Shown one piece after another: positions 25,685 to 34,427 of a DNA stretch of 64,000 nucleotides. Both the position numbers and the translations under genes were made by a program. The stretch comes from Mobilicoccus caccae. Lineage in GTDB: Bacteria; Actinomycetota; Actinomycetes; Actinomycetales; Dermatophilaceae. Under the pieces are notes generated by a model. That model was not told the origin of the DNA, searched no databases, and saw only the letters and a program-made list of their open reading frames with translations. The stretch lies in contig NZ_BSUO01000001.1 of NCBI RefSeq assembly GCF_030161635.1, positions 4,197,199 to 4,261,198 of the forward strand, written 5' to 3'. Each line of letters begins with the position of its first letter. Within the stretch, counting starts at the first letter, position 1.

Positions 25685-26347
25685 ATGAGCACACGCACCA
25701 CGACCACCACCTCCACCTCGACCCGCCCCGGGCGACGTCCGGCCCGCGGCGGCCCGTTCGCCTGGCGGGCGGTCGACCTCGTCACCCTCGCCGTACTGGG
25801 CGTCGCGCTCGGCGTGGCGTTCTGGGGCTTCGACACCTTTCTGTACAACCCGCTGAAGATCGCCCTCGCCGGGTTCCCGCCCGCGCAGGAACTCATGCTC
25901 GGAATCTGGTTGCTGCCCGCCGTCGCCGGCGCGCTGCTCGTGCGCAGGCCGGGCGCGGCGCTGCTGTGCGAGATGGTCGCCGCCAACGTCGAGATGCTGC
26001 TCGGCAACCAGTGGGGGCAGGCGGTGCTGATCTCGGGGCTGCTGCAGGCCCTCGGCGTCGAGGTCGCCGTCGCCCTGTGGCGCTGGTGCCGGCACGACCT
26101 GGCGATCGCGGCCCTCGGCGGCACGCTCGCCGCGGTCTTCGAGATCACCCTCTACGAATGGTGGGCCTACGTGCCAGCGTTCTCCTGGACGTGGAAGCTC
26201 GTCTACCTCGGCGCGGGCATCGTCTCGGGCATCGTCATCGCCGGCATCGGTGGCCACCTGCTGATCCGCGCGCTCGCGCGCACCGGCGTCATCGGCCACT
26301 TCCCGCCCGGTGAGGAGCACCTCCTCGCCCCGAGCCGGCGGTCGTGA
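25685..26347 (+). CDS. ykoE: ECF transporter substrate-binding component for hydroxymethylpyrimidine/thiamine (YkoE)
   Basis: Membrane substrate-capture subunit of an energy-coupling-factor transporter. After a Thr/Arg-rich N-terminus there are about five or six membrane segments, with WGFDTFLYNPLKIALAGFPP and EITLYEWWAYVPAFSW matching YkoE proteins, and AANVEMLLGNQWG in the middle. The TPP riboswitch upstream supports a thiamine-precursor substrate. The stop overlaps the GTG of ykoD, so the three genes form an operon. Confidence 0.92.
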   Translation: MSTRTTTTTSTSTRPGRRPARGGPFAWRAVDLVTLAVLGVALGVAFWGFDTFLYNPLKIALAGFPPAQELMLGIWLLPAVAGALLVRRPGAALLCEMVAANVEMLLGNQWGQAVLISGLLQALGVEVAVALWRWCRHDLAIAALGGTLAAVFEITLYEWWAYVPAFSWTWKLVYLGAGIVSGIVIAGIGGHLLIRALARTGVIGHFPPGEEHLLAPSRRS

Positions 26348-27911
26348 GCGCGGCCGCACTGGAGGCGCGCGGGCTCACCTGGACCCCGCTCGGTCAGGAC
26401 GACCCGATCCTCGACGGCGTCGACCTGCGCGTGGAGCCCGGTGAGCGGGTGCTCCTGGCGGGTGCGAGCGGCGCGGGCAAGTCGACCCTGCTGCGCGCGC
26501 TCGCCGGGGTGCTCGGCGAGGCCGAGGCCGGCGACCTCGACGGCCAGGTGCGCGTCGACGGCGAGCCGGTGCGCGCCGGGGACGGGCGGGTCGGGTTGGT
26601 GCTGCAGGACCCTGCCGTCTCCCTCGTGGCCGGTCGCGTCGGACGTGACGTGGCGTTCGGTCCGGAGAACCTCGGCGTCCCGCGCGCCGAGATCGGTGAG
26701 CGCGTGGCCGGCGCGCTGGCCGCCGTGGACTTTCCCTACGGGCCCGAGCACCGCAGCGCCGCCCTCTCCGGCGGTGAGGCCCAGCGTCTCGCGCTCGCCG
26801 GGGTGCTCGCCATGCGGCCCGACGTCCTGTTGCTCGACGAGCCGACCGCGATGCTCGACGACGACTCCGCCGCCCACGTCCGCGACGCCGTCGCGGGGGT
26901 CGTCGCGGACCGACGGGTGAGTCTCGTCGTCGTCGAACACCGACTCGACCGGTGGCTGGGCGTCGGAGACGGCGAGGGAGGCGATTCCGGGGAGTCTCCC
27001 CGGATCTCATCGACCGGCTCGTGGTGCTCGGACGCGAGGGGGTGCTCGCCGACGGGCCGCCCGCGAGCGTCCTGCGCGAGCACCGCGAGACGCTGCTGGC
27101 CGCCGGGATCTGGCTGCCCGGCGTGCCGGCGCCCGAGCCCACGCGCCTGGTCGTTCCGCAGCCGCGGCATGGGTCGGCCGCCGGCGGCGCCACCGGACTC
27201 CTGGAGTTCGAGCGCGCCGGCCTCACGCGTCCGGTGCGGCGGGGTTTGTCGGTGGCGCGCCGGGCCGCCCCGGTGCCGGCACTGGTCGACGTGGACCTGA
27301 CGATCGACGCGGCGCGCCTGACGGCGGTGCGGGGACGCAGCGGCGCGGGGAAGTCCTCGCTGCTCTCCCTCGCCGCGGGACTCGAACGACCCATCTCCGG
27401 GCGGGTGGTGGCGACTCCGGGCCTGGCGGGGGGCGTGGGGCCGACCGCCGCGCCCTCGACGTGGGCCTCGACCGACCTCGCGGCGCGCATCGCGTGGGTG
27501 CCGCAACGAGCCGCGTTGACGATCGTCGGGAGCACCGTCCTCGACAGCCTGCTGGCCACCGGCCGGGCTCTCGGGCGTCCCGAGGACGAGGTCCGGAGCG
27601 GGGCCGAGAGCCTCCTGGCCGACCTGCGTCTGCAGGGTCTGGAGGACCGCAATCCGCACACCCTCTCCGGTGGGGAGCTGCGGCGCCTCGCGCTCGCGTC
27701 CGGGCTGGTCCACGGGCCGTCGGTGCTGGCGCTCGACGAGCCCACGGTGGGTCAGGACCGGCACACGTGGGCCGCGGTCGTCGGACTCTGCGCGGCCGCG
27801 GCGGGGGTCGGCATGGCGGTGCTCGTGAGCACCCACGACGACGACCTGGCGCGCACGGCGGACGCCACGCACGTGCTCGACGCGGGCCGGTTGGCGGGGG
27901 TGGGGGCATGA
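26344..27911 (+). pseudogene. ykoD: ECF transporter duplicated ATPase (YkoD), frameshifted between its two halves
   Basis: Two ABC ATPases in one chain power the YkoEDC transporter. Half 1 shows Walker A GASGAGKSTLL, signature LSGGEAQRLALAG and Walker B VLLLDEPTAMLDDD; half 2 shows GRSGAGKSSLL, LSGGELRRLALASG and LALDEPTVGQD. After the H-loop (VVVEHRLDRWL) the frame breaks in the CCCC run at 26998-27001: one more C restores PDLIDRLVVLGREGVLADGP and the second half. The stop overlaps the ykoC start. The repair gives a chain of about 522 residues, normal for YkoD. Confidence 0.88.
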
Positions 27912-28630
27912 TCGGGCTGCTCGCACGGTGCGGTCCGCTCTCGCTCCTGCTCGCCGGATTCTTCTTGACCGCAGGGGGTCTCGTCGCGCGCGACCTGCGG
28001 GGCCTCCTCGTCGGCCTGGCCGTCGAGCTCGTCGTCTGGCCGGTCCTCATCGGCCGGACGGGGTTCTCGCCGATGCGTCTGTTGCCCGGGCTCATCGCGC
28101 TCGTGTCGATCGCCTGGTCCAACTGGCTGCTCGCCGATCCACGCTCGCTCGAACCCGCCGCGCTGGCCGCCTCCCGGGTGGCGTTCTTCGTGCTCCCGGG
28201 CCTGGTGCTCGTCTCCTACATCGACCCGTTCACCCTCGGCGACCACCTGGGTCAGCGGCTCCGACTCCCGGCCAGACCGGTGCTCGCGGGGGTCGTCGCG
28301 CTGCAGCAGGTGGACTCCTTCGCCGACGACTGGGACACGATGTCGAGGATGCGGCGCGCCCGCGGCCTCGGATCCGGGCGTGGACCGCTCTCGCGTGTCC
28401 GGCACGTCGTGGCGATGACCCTGGCCCTGTTGGTCGAGGCCATCCGCCGCGCCGGGCAGATGACCGTGGCGATGCAGGCCCGCGGGTACTCCGCGCCCGT
28501 CTCCGGAGGTCGGTCGCGCACCTGGGCCGAGCCGGCTCCCTGGACCGGCGCCGACACCACCCTCGTCATCATCGGTGCGCTCGTCGCTGCCATCCCCGCC
28601 CTCGTTCCCCACCTGCCCCTCGTCGCCTGA
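27908..28630 (+). CDS. ykoC: ECF transporter transmembrane coupling component (YkoC)
   Basis: Membrane scaffold that links the ATPases to YkoE. The 240-residue protein has about five membrane segments and the two Ala-Arg-Gly coupling motifs of T components: MRRARGLGSGRG (about 153-164) and MQARGYSAP (about 191-199). The ATG overlaps the ykoD stop. It ends the TPP-regulated operon; no thi biosynthesis gene follows. Confidence 0.9.
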   Translation: MIGLLARCGPLSLLLAGFFLTAGGLVARDLRGLLVGLAVELVVWPVLIGRTGFSPMRLLPGLIALVSIAWSNWLLADPRSLEPAALAASRVAFFVLPGLVLVSYIDPFTLGDHLGQRLRLPARPVLAGVVALQQVDSFADDWDTMSRMRRARGLGSGRGPLSRVRHVVAMTLALLVEAIRRAGQMTVAMQARGYSAPVSGGRSRTWAEPAPWTGADTTLVIIGALVAAIPALVPHLPLVA

Positions 28631-28671
28631 ACCCGGCGTGCGTGATGCGTACAGCCGGGGCGGGCGGAGGG

Positions 28672-28699
28672 TTGACACATGCGAGTAGGCGCATATTAG
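28672..28699 (+). promoter_or_regulatory. Promoter and operator of the ArsR-metallothionein operon
   Basis: TTGACA (28672-28677) and TATTAG (28694-28699) are 16 bp apart. Between them ATGCG (28679-28683) and CGCAT (28690-28694) form an inverted repeat overlapping the -10, as expected for an ArsR/SmtB repressor site. The ArsR start follows 9 bases after the -10. Confidence 0.75.
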
Positions 28700-28708
28700 G
28701 ATGGACGC

Positions 28709-29095
28709 ATGGATCACTCCGCGGCGTCCGGGCAGTGGGAGGGCGCGTCCGCGCTCTTCAAGACACTGGCCTCCCCGGTGCGGATCGGCATCGTGATGTC
28801 GCTCGTCGAGCGGCCACACACCGTGTCCGAGTTCGTGGAGGCGTTCGGCGTCTCGCAGCCGCTGGTCTCCCAGCACCTCAAGGTGTTGCGCGATCACTGC
28901 CTCGTGCAGACGCGGCGCCAGGGCAGGGAGGTCGTCTACTCCCTCATGGACGACCACGTGGCGCACATCGTGCGTGACGCCGTCGCCCACGCGGTCGAAC
29001 ACGATCCGGAACATCCCGACGAGCACGGCGATCACGACACACACGACGACCGCGACCGGCACGACCGGTGCGGGTCCGGAAAGGAACGGCCATGA
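28709..29095 (+). CDS. ArsR/SmtB-family metal-sensing repressor
   Basis: A 128-residue regulator with a winged helix (ALFKTLASPVRIGIVMSL; QPLVSQHLKVLRDHCLVQTRRQGREVVYSL) and a C-terminal tail very rich in His and Asp (EHDPEHPDEHGDHDTHDD), probably extra Zn or Cu/Ni ligands. The DHVAHIVRDAVAHAVEH helix carries the usual alpha-5 metal site pattern. It overlaps the His/Cys-rich gene by ATGA and lies behind a palindrome that overlaps its own -10, so metal-induced derepression of both genes is likely. The sensed metal is inferred to be zinc or a similar thiophilic ion. Confidence 0.88.
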   Translation: MDHSAASGQWEGASALFKTLASPVRIGIVMSLVERPHTVSEFVEAFGVSQPLVSQHLKVLRDHCLVQTRRQGREVVYSLMDDHVAHIVRDAVAHAVEHDPEHPDEHGDHDTHDDRDRHDRCGSGKERP

Positions 29096-29412
29096 CCGAC
29101 ACCACGCATCAGGCAGCCGAAGAGCACACCCACACCCACGGCGACGACTGCGGCCACGAGAAGGTCGTGCACCTCGACCACGTCGACTACCTGCACGACG
29201 GCCACGCCCACCGCGAGCACGGCGACCACTACGACGAGTGCACCGCGTGCGACTGCAAGGACTGCGACGACGTCTGCGCCGCGTGCACCTGCGAGAACTG
29301 CACGTGCCCCACGTGCAAGCACCAGAGCTGCGACTGCGAGAACTGCACCGACACCTGCAACAACTGCACCTGCGAGAACTGCACCTGCGCCACCTGCGAG
29401 CACGCCGCCTGA
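29092..29412 (+). CDS. His/Cys-rich putative metallothionein
   Basis: A 106-residue protein with 20 Cys and 14 His. The N-terminal half is a His-rich module (HTHTHGDDCGHEKVVHLD; DHVDYLHDGHAHREHGDHYDE) of a type often annotated as a zinc-transporter-associated peptide in actinobacteria. The C-terminal half is 19 Cys spaced as CxC and CxxC, with CENC units repeated three times. No membrane segment or signal peptide is seen, so it should bind metal in the cytosol. The ATG at 29092 follows AAAGGAACGG and overlaps the ArsR stop. The fusion of the His module to a Cys tail is the unusual point; I know of no named family with it. Confidence 0.8.
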   Translation: MTDTTHQAAEEHTHTHGDDCGHEKVVHLDHVDYLHDGHAHREHGDHYDECTACDCKDCDDVCAACTCENCTCPTCKHQSCDCENCTDTCNNCTCENCTCATCEHAA

Positions 29413-29457
29413 ACCACCGAGGGGTGCCACGCGCACAACGATCCACCTTGAGTTGAA

Positions 29458-29503
29458 GGTGACGCTGAGACCGGTGGCCATGGCTACCGGCCTGAGCGTC
29501 ACC
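29458..29503. terminator. Near-perfect 46-bp palindrome between convergent genes
   Basis: Arms GGTGACGCTGAGACCGG (29458-29474) and CCGGCCTGAGCGTCACC (29487-29503) pair with two mismatches, and the centre GGCCATGGC continues the symmetry. It separates the metallothionein-like gene from the leftward IclR gene, whose stop codon (29499-29501) lies inside the right arm. The left arm recurs inverted at 43782. Confidence 0.75.
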
Positions 29504-30298
29504 CTCCTGCGTGACGTCGGTGATGATGCCCGGTCACATCCACGGCGTGGCCGGCGACGGTGCGTGACAGGGCCAGGGCCACCGTACGCACGGCCGGGCC
29601 GAGGCGGCGCACATCCAGGCCTGCGGTCGTCCCGCTCACGGACACGGCGGCGACCGCGTACCCGTCGATCCCGAGGACCGGAGCCGCGACGCAGCTGACG
29701 CCGATCGTGGACTCCTCCCGGTCGTAGGCCACACCCGTGGAACGGATCGTCGACAGCTCCCGCCCCAACGCACCCGGTCTGGTGATCGTGTACGGGGAGA
29801 CCGCCGTCAACGGGCCCTCGACCACCCGTTGCACGGCCGCTGCGGGGAGAAGGCGAGTTGCGCCTTGCCGACGCCCGTCGCGTGAGCGGGCATCCGACCA
29901 CCGGTCCGCGAGGGGAGGATTCCCGAGGCGCTGCCGGGCAGGACGTGCAGATAGACGACCTCCCGGTCGTCCATGACAGCCAGATGAACCGTGTGTCCGG
30001 TGGCGGCGCGCAGGTCGCTGAGATGAGGCAACGCCGCGTCCACGAGGTCGCGTCGCCGGGGGACGAGTTCACCCAGCTCGAAGATGCGGATACCGAGTTG
30101 GAGCCGTCCGTCTCGCCGTTCCAGCAGGCCGTGACGCACCAGATCACCCACCAGACGGTGCACCGTCGACTTGGGCAGTCCCGCTCGGCGCGCCAGCTCC
30201 GAGAGGGCGATTCTGCGGTGGGCGTCGTCGAAGGCGTCGAGGATGGCCGAGAGTCGATCGACCAGACCTGGCGCTCCGTTCTGCTCAGCGGGACACAT
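29499..30298 (-). pseudogene. IclR-family regulator of the meta-cleavage operon, frameshifted
   Basis: Transcription regulator divergent from the catabolic operon, so its probable controller. The N-terminal winged helix (RLSAILDAFDDAHRRIALSE; SELARRAGLPKSTVHRLVGD) is intact, followed by the effector domain (AATGHTVHLAVMDDREVVYL). The frame breaks at the GGGG run (plus strand) 29844-29847; one more base restores SPAAAVQRVVEGPLTAVSPY and the remaining effector domain to the stop at 29499. The repaired protein is about 266 residues, normal for IclR. The effector is expected to be an aromatic or meta-cleavage intermediate. Confidence 0.85.
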
Positions 30299-30415
30299 GC
30301 GTTGAGTCTGTCCCACTCGGCGCGCCAAGGTGGGGTATATCGCACCCGCTGTTCCAGTGCCGATGTGCCGGTCGTCCCCGACGGGCATCCACCCGTCCCT
30401 GCGAAGGAGCAGTAC

Positions 30416-31204
30416 ATGGACGCCGCCACCCGCGCCCGCACGGCCTCTGACCTCCTGGCCGCCTACGACGGTCAGGCGGTGCCGCCCCTGACCAGCACGT
30501 ATCCGGAGCTCGACCTCGAGGACGCGTACGAGATCCAGCTCCTGCAGGTCCGTCAACGGATCGCCGACGGACGGGTCGTCAAGGGCCACAAGGTCGGGCT
30601 GACCTCCGCCGCGATGCAGAAGCAGCTCGGGGTGGACCAGCCGGACTACGGGCATCTGTTCGACGACATGTTCCACGCCGAGCACACCGCGATCCCGGTC
30701 GGGGACTTCCTGCAGCCACGCATCGAGCCCGAGATCGCCTTCGTCCTCAAGAAGCCGTTGGCCGGCCCCGGTGTCACGGTCGCCGAGGCGCTCGCCGCCG
30801 TCGACTTCGTGCTGCCGGCCCTGGAGATCGTCGACTCGCGCATCGAGGACTGGAAGATCGGCCTGTTCGACACGATCGCCGACAACGCCAGCTCGGGTGC
30901 GGTCGTCCTCGGCAGCCGGCCGAGGCCGGTCGACCTCGTGGATCTCCGGCTCGCCGGATGCGTGCTCACCAAGAACGCGCAGATCGTCGCCACGGGAGCA
31001 GGCGGGGCCGTCCTGGGGTCCCCGGTCAACTCCCTCGTGTGGCTCGCCAACACCGTCGGCGCCCTCGGTGTGCGCCTGGAGGCGGGACACGTCGTGCTGC
31101 CCGGCTCCTGCACCCCCATGACCCCCGTCGTCGGCGGCGACGTCGTCACCGCGACCTTCGCCGGTCTCGGCACGGTCACCGCCCGATTCGCCAAGGAGAA
31201 GTGA
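30416..31204 (+). CDS. mhpD: 2-oxopent-4-enoate (2-hydroxypenta-2,4-dienoate) hydratase
   Basis: Adds water to 2-hydroxypenta-2,4-dienoate, giving 4-hydroxy-2-oxovalerate. The 262-residue protein has the fumarylacetoacetase-fold signatures [18 protein letters not shown] (about 59-76), the metal ligands in [12 protein letters not shown] (about 101-112) and [11 protein letters not shown]. The start is set by GAAGGAG upstream. It is first in a six-gene rightward operon and has a paralogue four genes on (33334), with which it shares DNASSGA; here the order suggests the hydratase, there the decarboxylase. Confidence 0.9.
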   Translation: MDAATRARTASDLLAAYDGQAVPPLTSTYPELDLEDAYEIQLLQVRQRIADGRVVKGHKVGLTSAAMQKQLGVDQPDYGHLFDDMFHAEHTAIPVGDFLQPRIEPEIAFVLKKPLAGPGVTVAEALAAVDFVLPALEIVDSRIEDWKIGLFDTIADNASSGAVVLGSRPRPVDLVDLRLAGCVLTKNAQIVATGAGGAVLGSPVNSLVWLANTVGALGVRLEAGHVVLPGSCTPMTPVVGGDVVTATFAGLGTVTARFAKEK

Positions 31205-31205
31205 G

Positions 31206-32210
31206 ATGGCCCTGCCCCAACGCCCCGCCAAGGCCGCGATCGTCGGTCCCGGCAACATCGGCACCGACCTCATGTTCAAGCTGCTGCGCCGCAGCGAGTG
31301 GATCACGCCCGCGTACATGATCGGCGTCGACCCCACCTCCGACGGCCTGCGCCGTGCCGAGCGCATCGGGCTGCAGAGCAGCGCCGAGGGGGTCGACTGG
31401 CTCCTGAAGCAGGACGACCTGCCCGACATCGTCTTCGAGTGCACGAGCGCGAAGGCGCACGCCGCGAACGCCCCTCGATATGAGGAGGCGGGCATCGTCG
31501 CCGTCGACCTGACCCCCGCGGCCATCGGCCCGTTCTGCTCGCCGCCGGTCAACCTCGACATCAACCTCGACGCGATGAACCTCAACATGATCACGTGCGG
31601 CGGTCAGGCCACCATCCCGGTGGTCGCGGCCATCCACCAGGTCACCGGTGATGTGCCCTACGCCGAGATCGTCGCGTCGCTGTCCAGCCGGTCGGCCGGA
31701 CCGGGCACCCGCGCGAACATCGACGAGTTCACCGAGACGACCAGCCGCGCGATCGAGGTCGTCGGTGGCGCGCGCAAGGGCAAGGCCATCATCATCCTCA
31801 ACCCGGTCGAGCCGCCGATGAAGATGCGCAACACGGTGTTCGCGGCCATCCCCGCCGAGTACGCGGAGCCCGGCGCCGCCCAGGACCGCCTGACCGAGTC
31901 GATCATGACCATGCGCGACCGGGTGCGGGAGTACGTGCCCGGCTACGACTTCAAGGCCGAGCCCCAGTACGACCCGGCCCGCCCGACGTGGAACGGCATG
32001 ACCCGCGTCGCGGTCTTCGTGGAGGTCGTGGGACGTGGCGACTACCTGCCCGACTACGCGGGCAATCTCGACATCATCACCGCCGGTGCGGCCCGCATCG
32101 GCGACGTCCTCATGGCCCACCGGCTCGGTGGACAGGCATCGGCGGCGAACGCCGGTGCGCAGTGGGACGAGGCGGACGACACCACCCTCACGAGCGGAGC
32201 GTTGGCATGA
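31206..32210 (+). CDS. mhpF: Acetaldehyde dehydrogenase (acylating)
   Basis: Oxidises acetaldehyde with CoA and NAD to acetyl-CoA, receiving acetaldehyde through a tunnel from its partner aldolase. The 334-residue protein has the NAD loop [17 protein letters not shown] (about 9-25), the catalytic Cys in [14 protein letters not shown] (about 122-135) and [20 protein letters not shown]. It is followed by the aldolase gene overlapping by ATGA, the usual arrangement for the complex. Confidence 0.95.
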   Translation: MALPQRPAKAAIVGPGNIGTDLMFKLLRRSEWITPAYMIGVDPTSDGLRRAERIGLQSSAEGVDWLLKQDDLPDIVFECTSAKAHAANAPRYEEAGIVAVDLTPAAIGPFCSPPVNLDINLDAMNLNMITCGGQATIPVVAAIHQVTGDVPYAEIVASLSSRSAGPGTRANIDEFTETTSRAIEVVGGARKGKAIIILNPVEPPMKMRNTVFAAIPAEYAEPGAAQDRLTESIMTMRDRVREYVPGYDFKAEPQYDPARPTWNGMTRVAVFVEVVGRGDYLPDYAGNLDIITAGAARIGDVLMAHRLGGQASAANAGAQWDEADDTTLTSGALA

Positions 32211-33334
32211 GCGAGGTCACGGCGGTACCCGAGGCGCAGGGCGGCACCGAGTCGCTGCAGCAGGAACGGACGACGACCGATGCAGTCGGCACCAAGCGCG
32301 CGGTGCGGATCACCGACACGACGTTGCGCGACGGCAGCCACCCCATGCGTCACCAGTTCACCGTCGACCAGGTGCGTGACACCGTCCGCGCGCTCGACGA
32401 CGCCGGCATCGAGGTCATCGAGATCGCGCACGGCGACGGTCTCGGCGGCTCGAGCTTCAACTACGGGTTCTCCGGCACGGATGAGATGAAGCTCATCCAG
32501 GTCGCCGTCGAGGAGGCGCGGCAGGCCAAGATCGCCTCGCTCATCCTCCCCGGCGTCGGGACCGTGCACGACATCAAGGCGGCCCACGAGCTCGGCGTGC
32601 AGGTGCTGCGCGTCGCGACGCACTGCACGGAGGCCGACGTCAGCTACGAACACTTCGGCGCCGCACGCGATCTCGGCATGGAGACCGTCGGATTCCTCAT
32701 GCTGAGCCACCGCGTCGGACCCGAGAAGCTCGCGGAGCAGGCGAAGATCCAGGTCGACGCCGGCTGCCAGTGCGTGTACGTCGTGGACTCCGCCGGCGCG
32801 CTCATCCTGCACGAGGCGAAGGACCGGGTCGCGGCCGTCGTGGACGCGGTGGGCGAGCACGCCCAGGTCGGCTACCACGGCCACCAGAACCTCTCCCTCG
32901 GCGTCGCCAACTCGATCCTCGCCTACGAGGCCGGGGCGCGGCAGATCGACGGCGCCATGTCCGCTCTCGGCGCGGGCGCCGGCAACAGCCCCACCGAGGT
33001 CCTCGCGGCCACCTTCGATCGGCTCGGTGTCGACACCGGTCTCGACGTCGACGCCCTGCTGGAGGCCGCCGAGAACGTGGTGCGGCCCTACATCCCCGAG
33101 CTGCCGTACATGGACCGCGGGTCGATCACGCAGGGTCAGGCCGGGGTGTACTCCAGCTTCCTCAAGCACGCCGAGCGCGCCAGCGAGCGGTACGGGGTGC
33201 CCACGCACGCGATCCTCGCCATGGTCGGCGAGCGCGGGTACGTCGGCGGCCAGGAGGACATGATCATCGACGTCGCCCTCTCGCTCGCGGCCGAGCGGCA
33301 CCTCAACGACACGAACAAGGCGGGTGCGGTCTAG
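32207..33334 (+). CDS. mhpE: 4-hydroxy-2-oxovalerate aldolase
   Basis: Splits 4-hydroxy-2-oxovalerate to pyruvate and acetaldehyde, in complex with the acylating dehydrogenase. The 375-residue protein is a DRE-TIM metallolyase: [18 protein letters not shown] (about 36-53) gives the catalytic Arg-Asp, [16 protein letters not shown] supplies the metal His pair, and the C-terminal communication domain is present. The N-terminus has about 30 extra acidic residues before the barrel. It overlaps its neighbours on both sides. Confidence 0.95.
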   Translation: MSEVTAVPEAQGGTESLQQERTTTDAVGTKRAVRITDTTLRDGSHPMRHQFTVDQVRDTVRALDDAGIEVIEIAHGDGLGGSSFNYGFSGTDEMKLIQVAVEEARQAKIASLILPGVGTVHDIKAAHELGVQVLRVATHCTEADVSYEHFGAARDLGMETVGFLMLSHRVGPEKLAEQAKIQVDAGCQCVYVVDSAGALILHEAKDRVAAVVDAVGEHAQVGYHGHQNLSLGVANSILAYEAGARQIDGAMSALGAGAGNSPTEVLAATFDRLGVDTGLDVDALLEAAENVVRPYIPELPYMDRGSITQGQAGVYSSFLKHAERASERYGVPTHAILAMVGERGYVGGQEDMIIDVALSLAAERHLNDTNKAGAV

Positions 33335-34191
33335 TGAGCGGGGAGGGAAGCGAGCAGAACACCACGGGCGTCGGCACCGGCGTGGCCCCGGAGGCCGGGT
33401 GGGACGTCGACTCGGTCGCCACGGAGCTCCTGGCCTGCGAGGCCGAGCGCCGTGAGCGGGTGAAGTTCACCGACGAGTGGCCCGAGCTCGACGTCGAGAC
33501 CGGCTACACGATCCAGGACGAGACGTTGTGCCGGCGTCTCGAGCGGGGCGAGAAGCTCGTGGGCGTCAAGCTCGGACTGACCAGCCGGGCCAAGCAGCAG
33601 CGGATGGGCGTCGAGGTGCCGTTCGTCGCCTGGCTCACCGACGCGATGACCCTGCCCGCGGGCGACCCGGTGCCGCAGGACCGGCTCATCCATCCCCGCA
33701 TCGAGCCGGAGATCGTGTTCGTCATGCGTGATCGTCTCGAGGGGCCCGGCATCACGGGCGCCCAGGCGTTCGCGGCGGTCGAGGCGGTCTACGGCGGCGC
33801 CGAGATCATCGACAGCCGCTACGCCGACTTCAAGTTCGCCGCCGGCGACGTCATCGCCGACAACGCGAGCAGCGGCGCGTTCGTCACCGGTCCGATCGCC
33901 CTGGCACCGACGGAGGTCGACCTGTTCACCGAGGGAGTGCTCGTGGAGGTCGACGGCGAGATCGTCGACTCCGCCACGGGCGCGGCCGTGCAGGGGCACC
34001 CGGCGGAGGCGCTCGCGCTCGCCGCCAACGACCTGGCCAAGCGGGGCCTCGCGATCGAGGCGGGCTGGATCGTGTTGACCGGCGGCATGACCGACGCGGT
34101 GTTCGCGCCGCCGGGGTCGAGCATCGCCTGCCACTTCGGTTCTCTCGGTTCGATCTTCATCAACGGCGGCGACGAACCGCAGGACGCCTGA
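33334..34191 (+). CDS. dmpH: 2-oxo-3-hexenedioate (4-oxalocrotonate) decarboxylase
   Basis: Removes CO2 from 2-oxo-3-hexenedioate to give 2-hydroxypenta-2,4-dienoate for the hydratase. The 285-residue protein has VGVKLGLTSRAKQQRMGV, PRIEPEIVFVMRD, GGAEIIDSRYADFKF and the DNASSGAFVTG block; FKF in place of the hydratase's WKI in the DSR block, and the operon content, favour the decarboxylase. The GTG at 33334 overlaps the aldolase's TAG. The first 25 residues are Gly/Thr-rich and not part of the fold. Confidence 0.88.
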   Translation: MSGEGSEQNTTGVGTGVAPEAGWDVDSVATELLACEAERRERVKFTDEWPELDVETGYTIQDETLCRRLERGEKLVGVKLGLTSRAKQQRMGVEVPFVAWLTDAMTLPAGDPVPQDRLIHPRIEPEIVFVMRDRLEGPGITGAQAFAAVEAVYGGAEIIDSRYADFKFAAGDVIADNASSGAFVTGPIALAPTEVDLFTEGVLVEVDGEIVDSATGAAVQGHPAEALALAANDLAKRGLAIEAGWIVLTGGMTDAVFAPPGSSIACHFGSLGSIFINGGDEPQDA

Positions 34192-34427
34192 TGCCCCTGG
34201 TCGAGGTCACGCTCACCACCGGTCGCTCGCCCGCGCAGGTGCGGTCGATGATCTCGGGCGTGACCCAGGCCTTGGTCGATGCCGACATCGCGCCCAAGGA
34301 CACCATCCGCGTCGTCGTGCGGGAGATCCCCGCGGAACACTTCGCCGCCGGCGACGTCACGATCGCCGAACGCCGCGCGGGCACCTCGAACCCATCCGAT
34401 CCGCAGAAGGGCGCCGACCATGGCTGA
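34191..34427 (+). CDS. 4-oxalocrotonate tautomerase family protein
   Basis: Interconverts the enol and keto forms of 4-oxalocrotonate ahead of decarboxylation. The catalytic Pro1 is directly after the initiator Met (MPLVEVTLTTGRSPAQVRSM), and the beta-alpha-beta fold continues through IAPKDTIRVVVREIPAEHFAAGD. At 78 residues it is longer than the usual 62, with a C-terminal tail rich in Ser, Asp and Pro. It overlaps the decarboxylase stop and the dehydrogenase start. Confidence 0.88.
   Translation: MPLVEVTLTTGRSPAQVRSMISGVTQALVDADIAPKDTIRVVVREIPAEHFAAGDVTIAERRAGTSNPSDPQKGADHG

Noticed and set aside
29240-29410. Repetitive TGCACC/GAGAACTGCAC bases as a noncoding repeat array
   Set aside because: They follow from the CENC and CTC codon repeats of the metallothionein-like gene and keep its frame.
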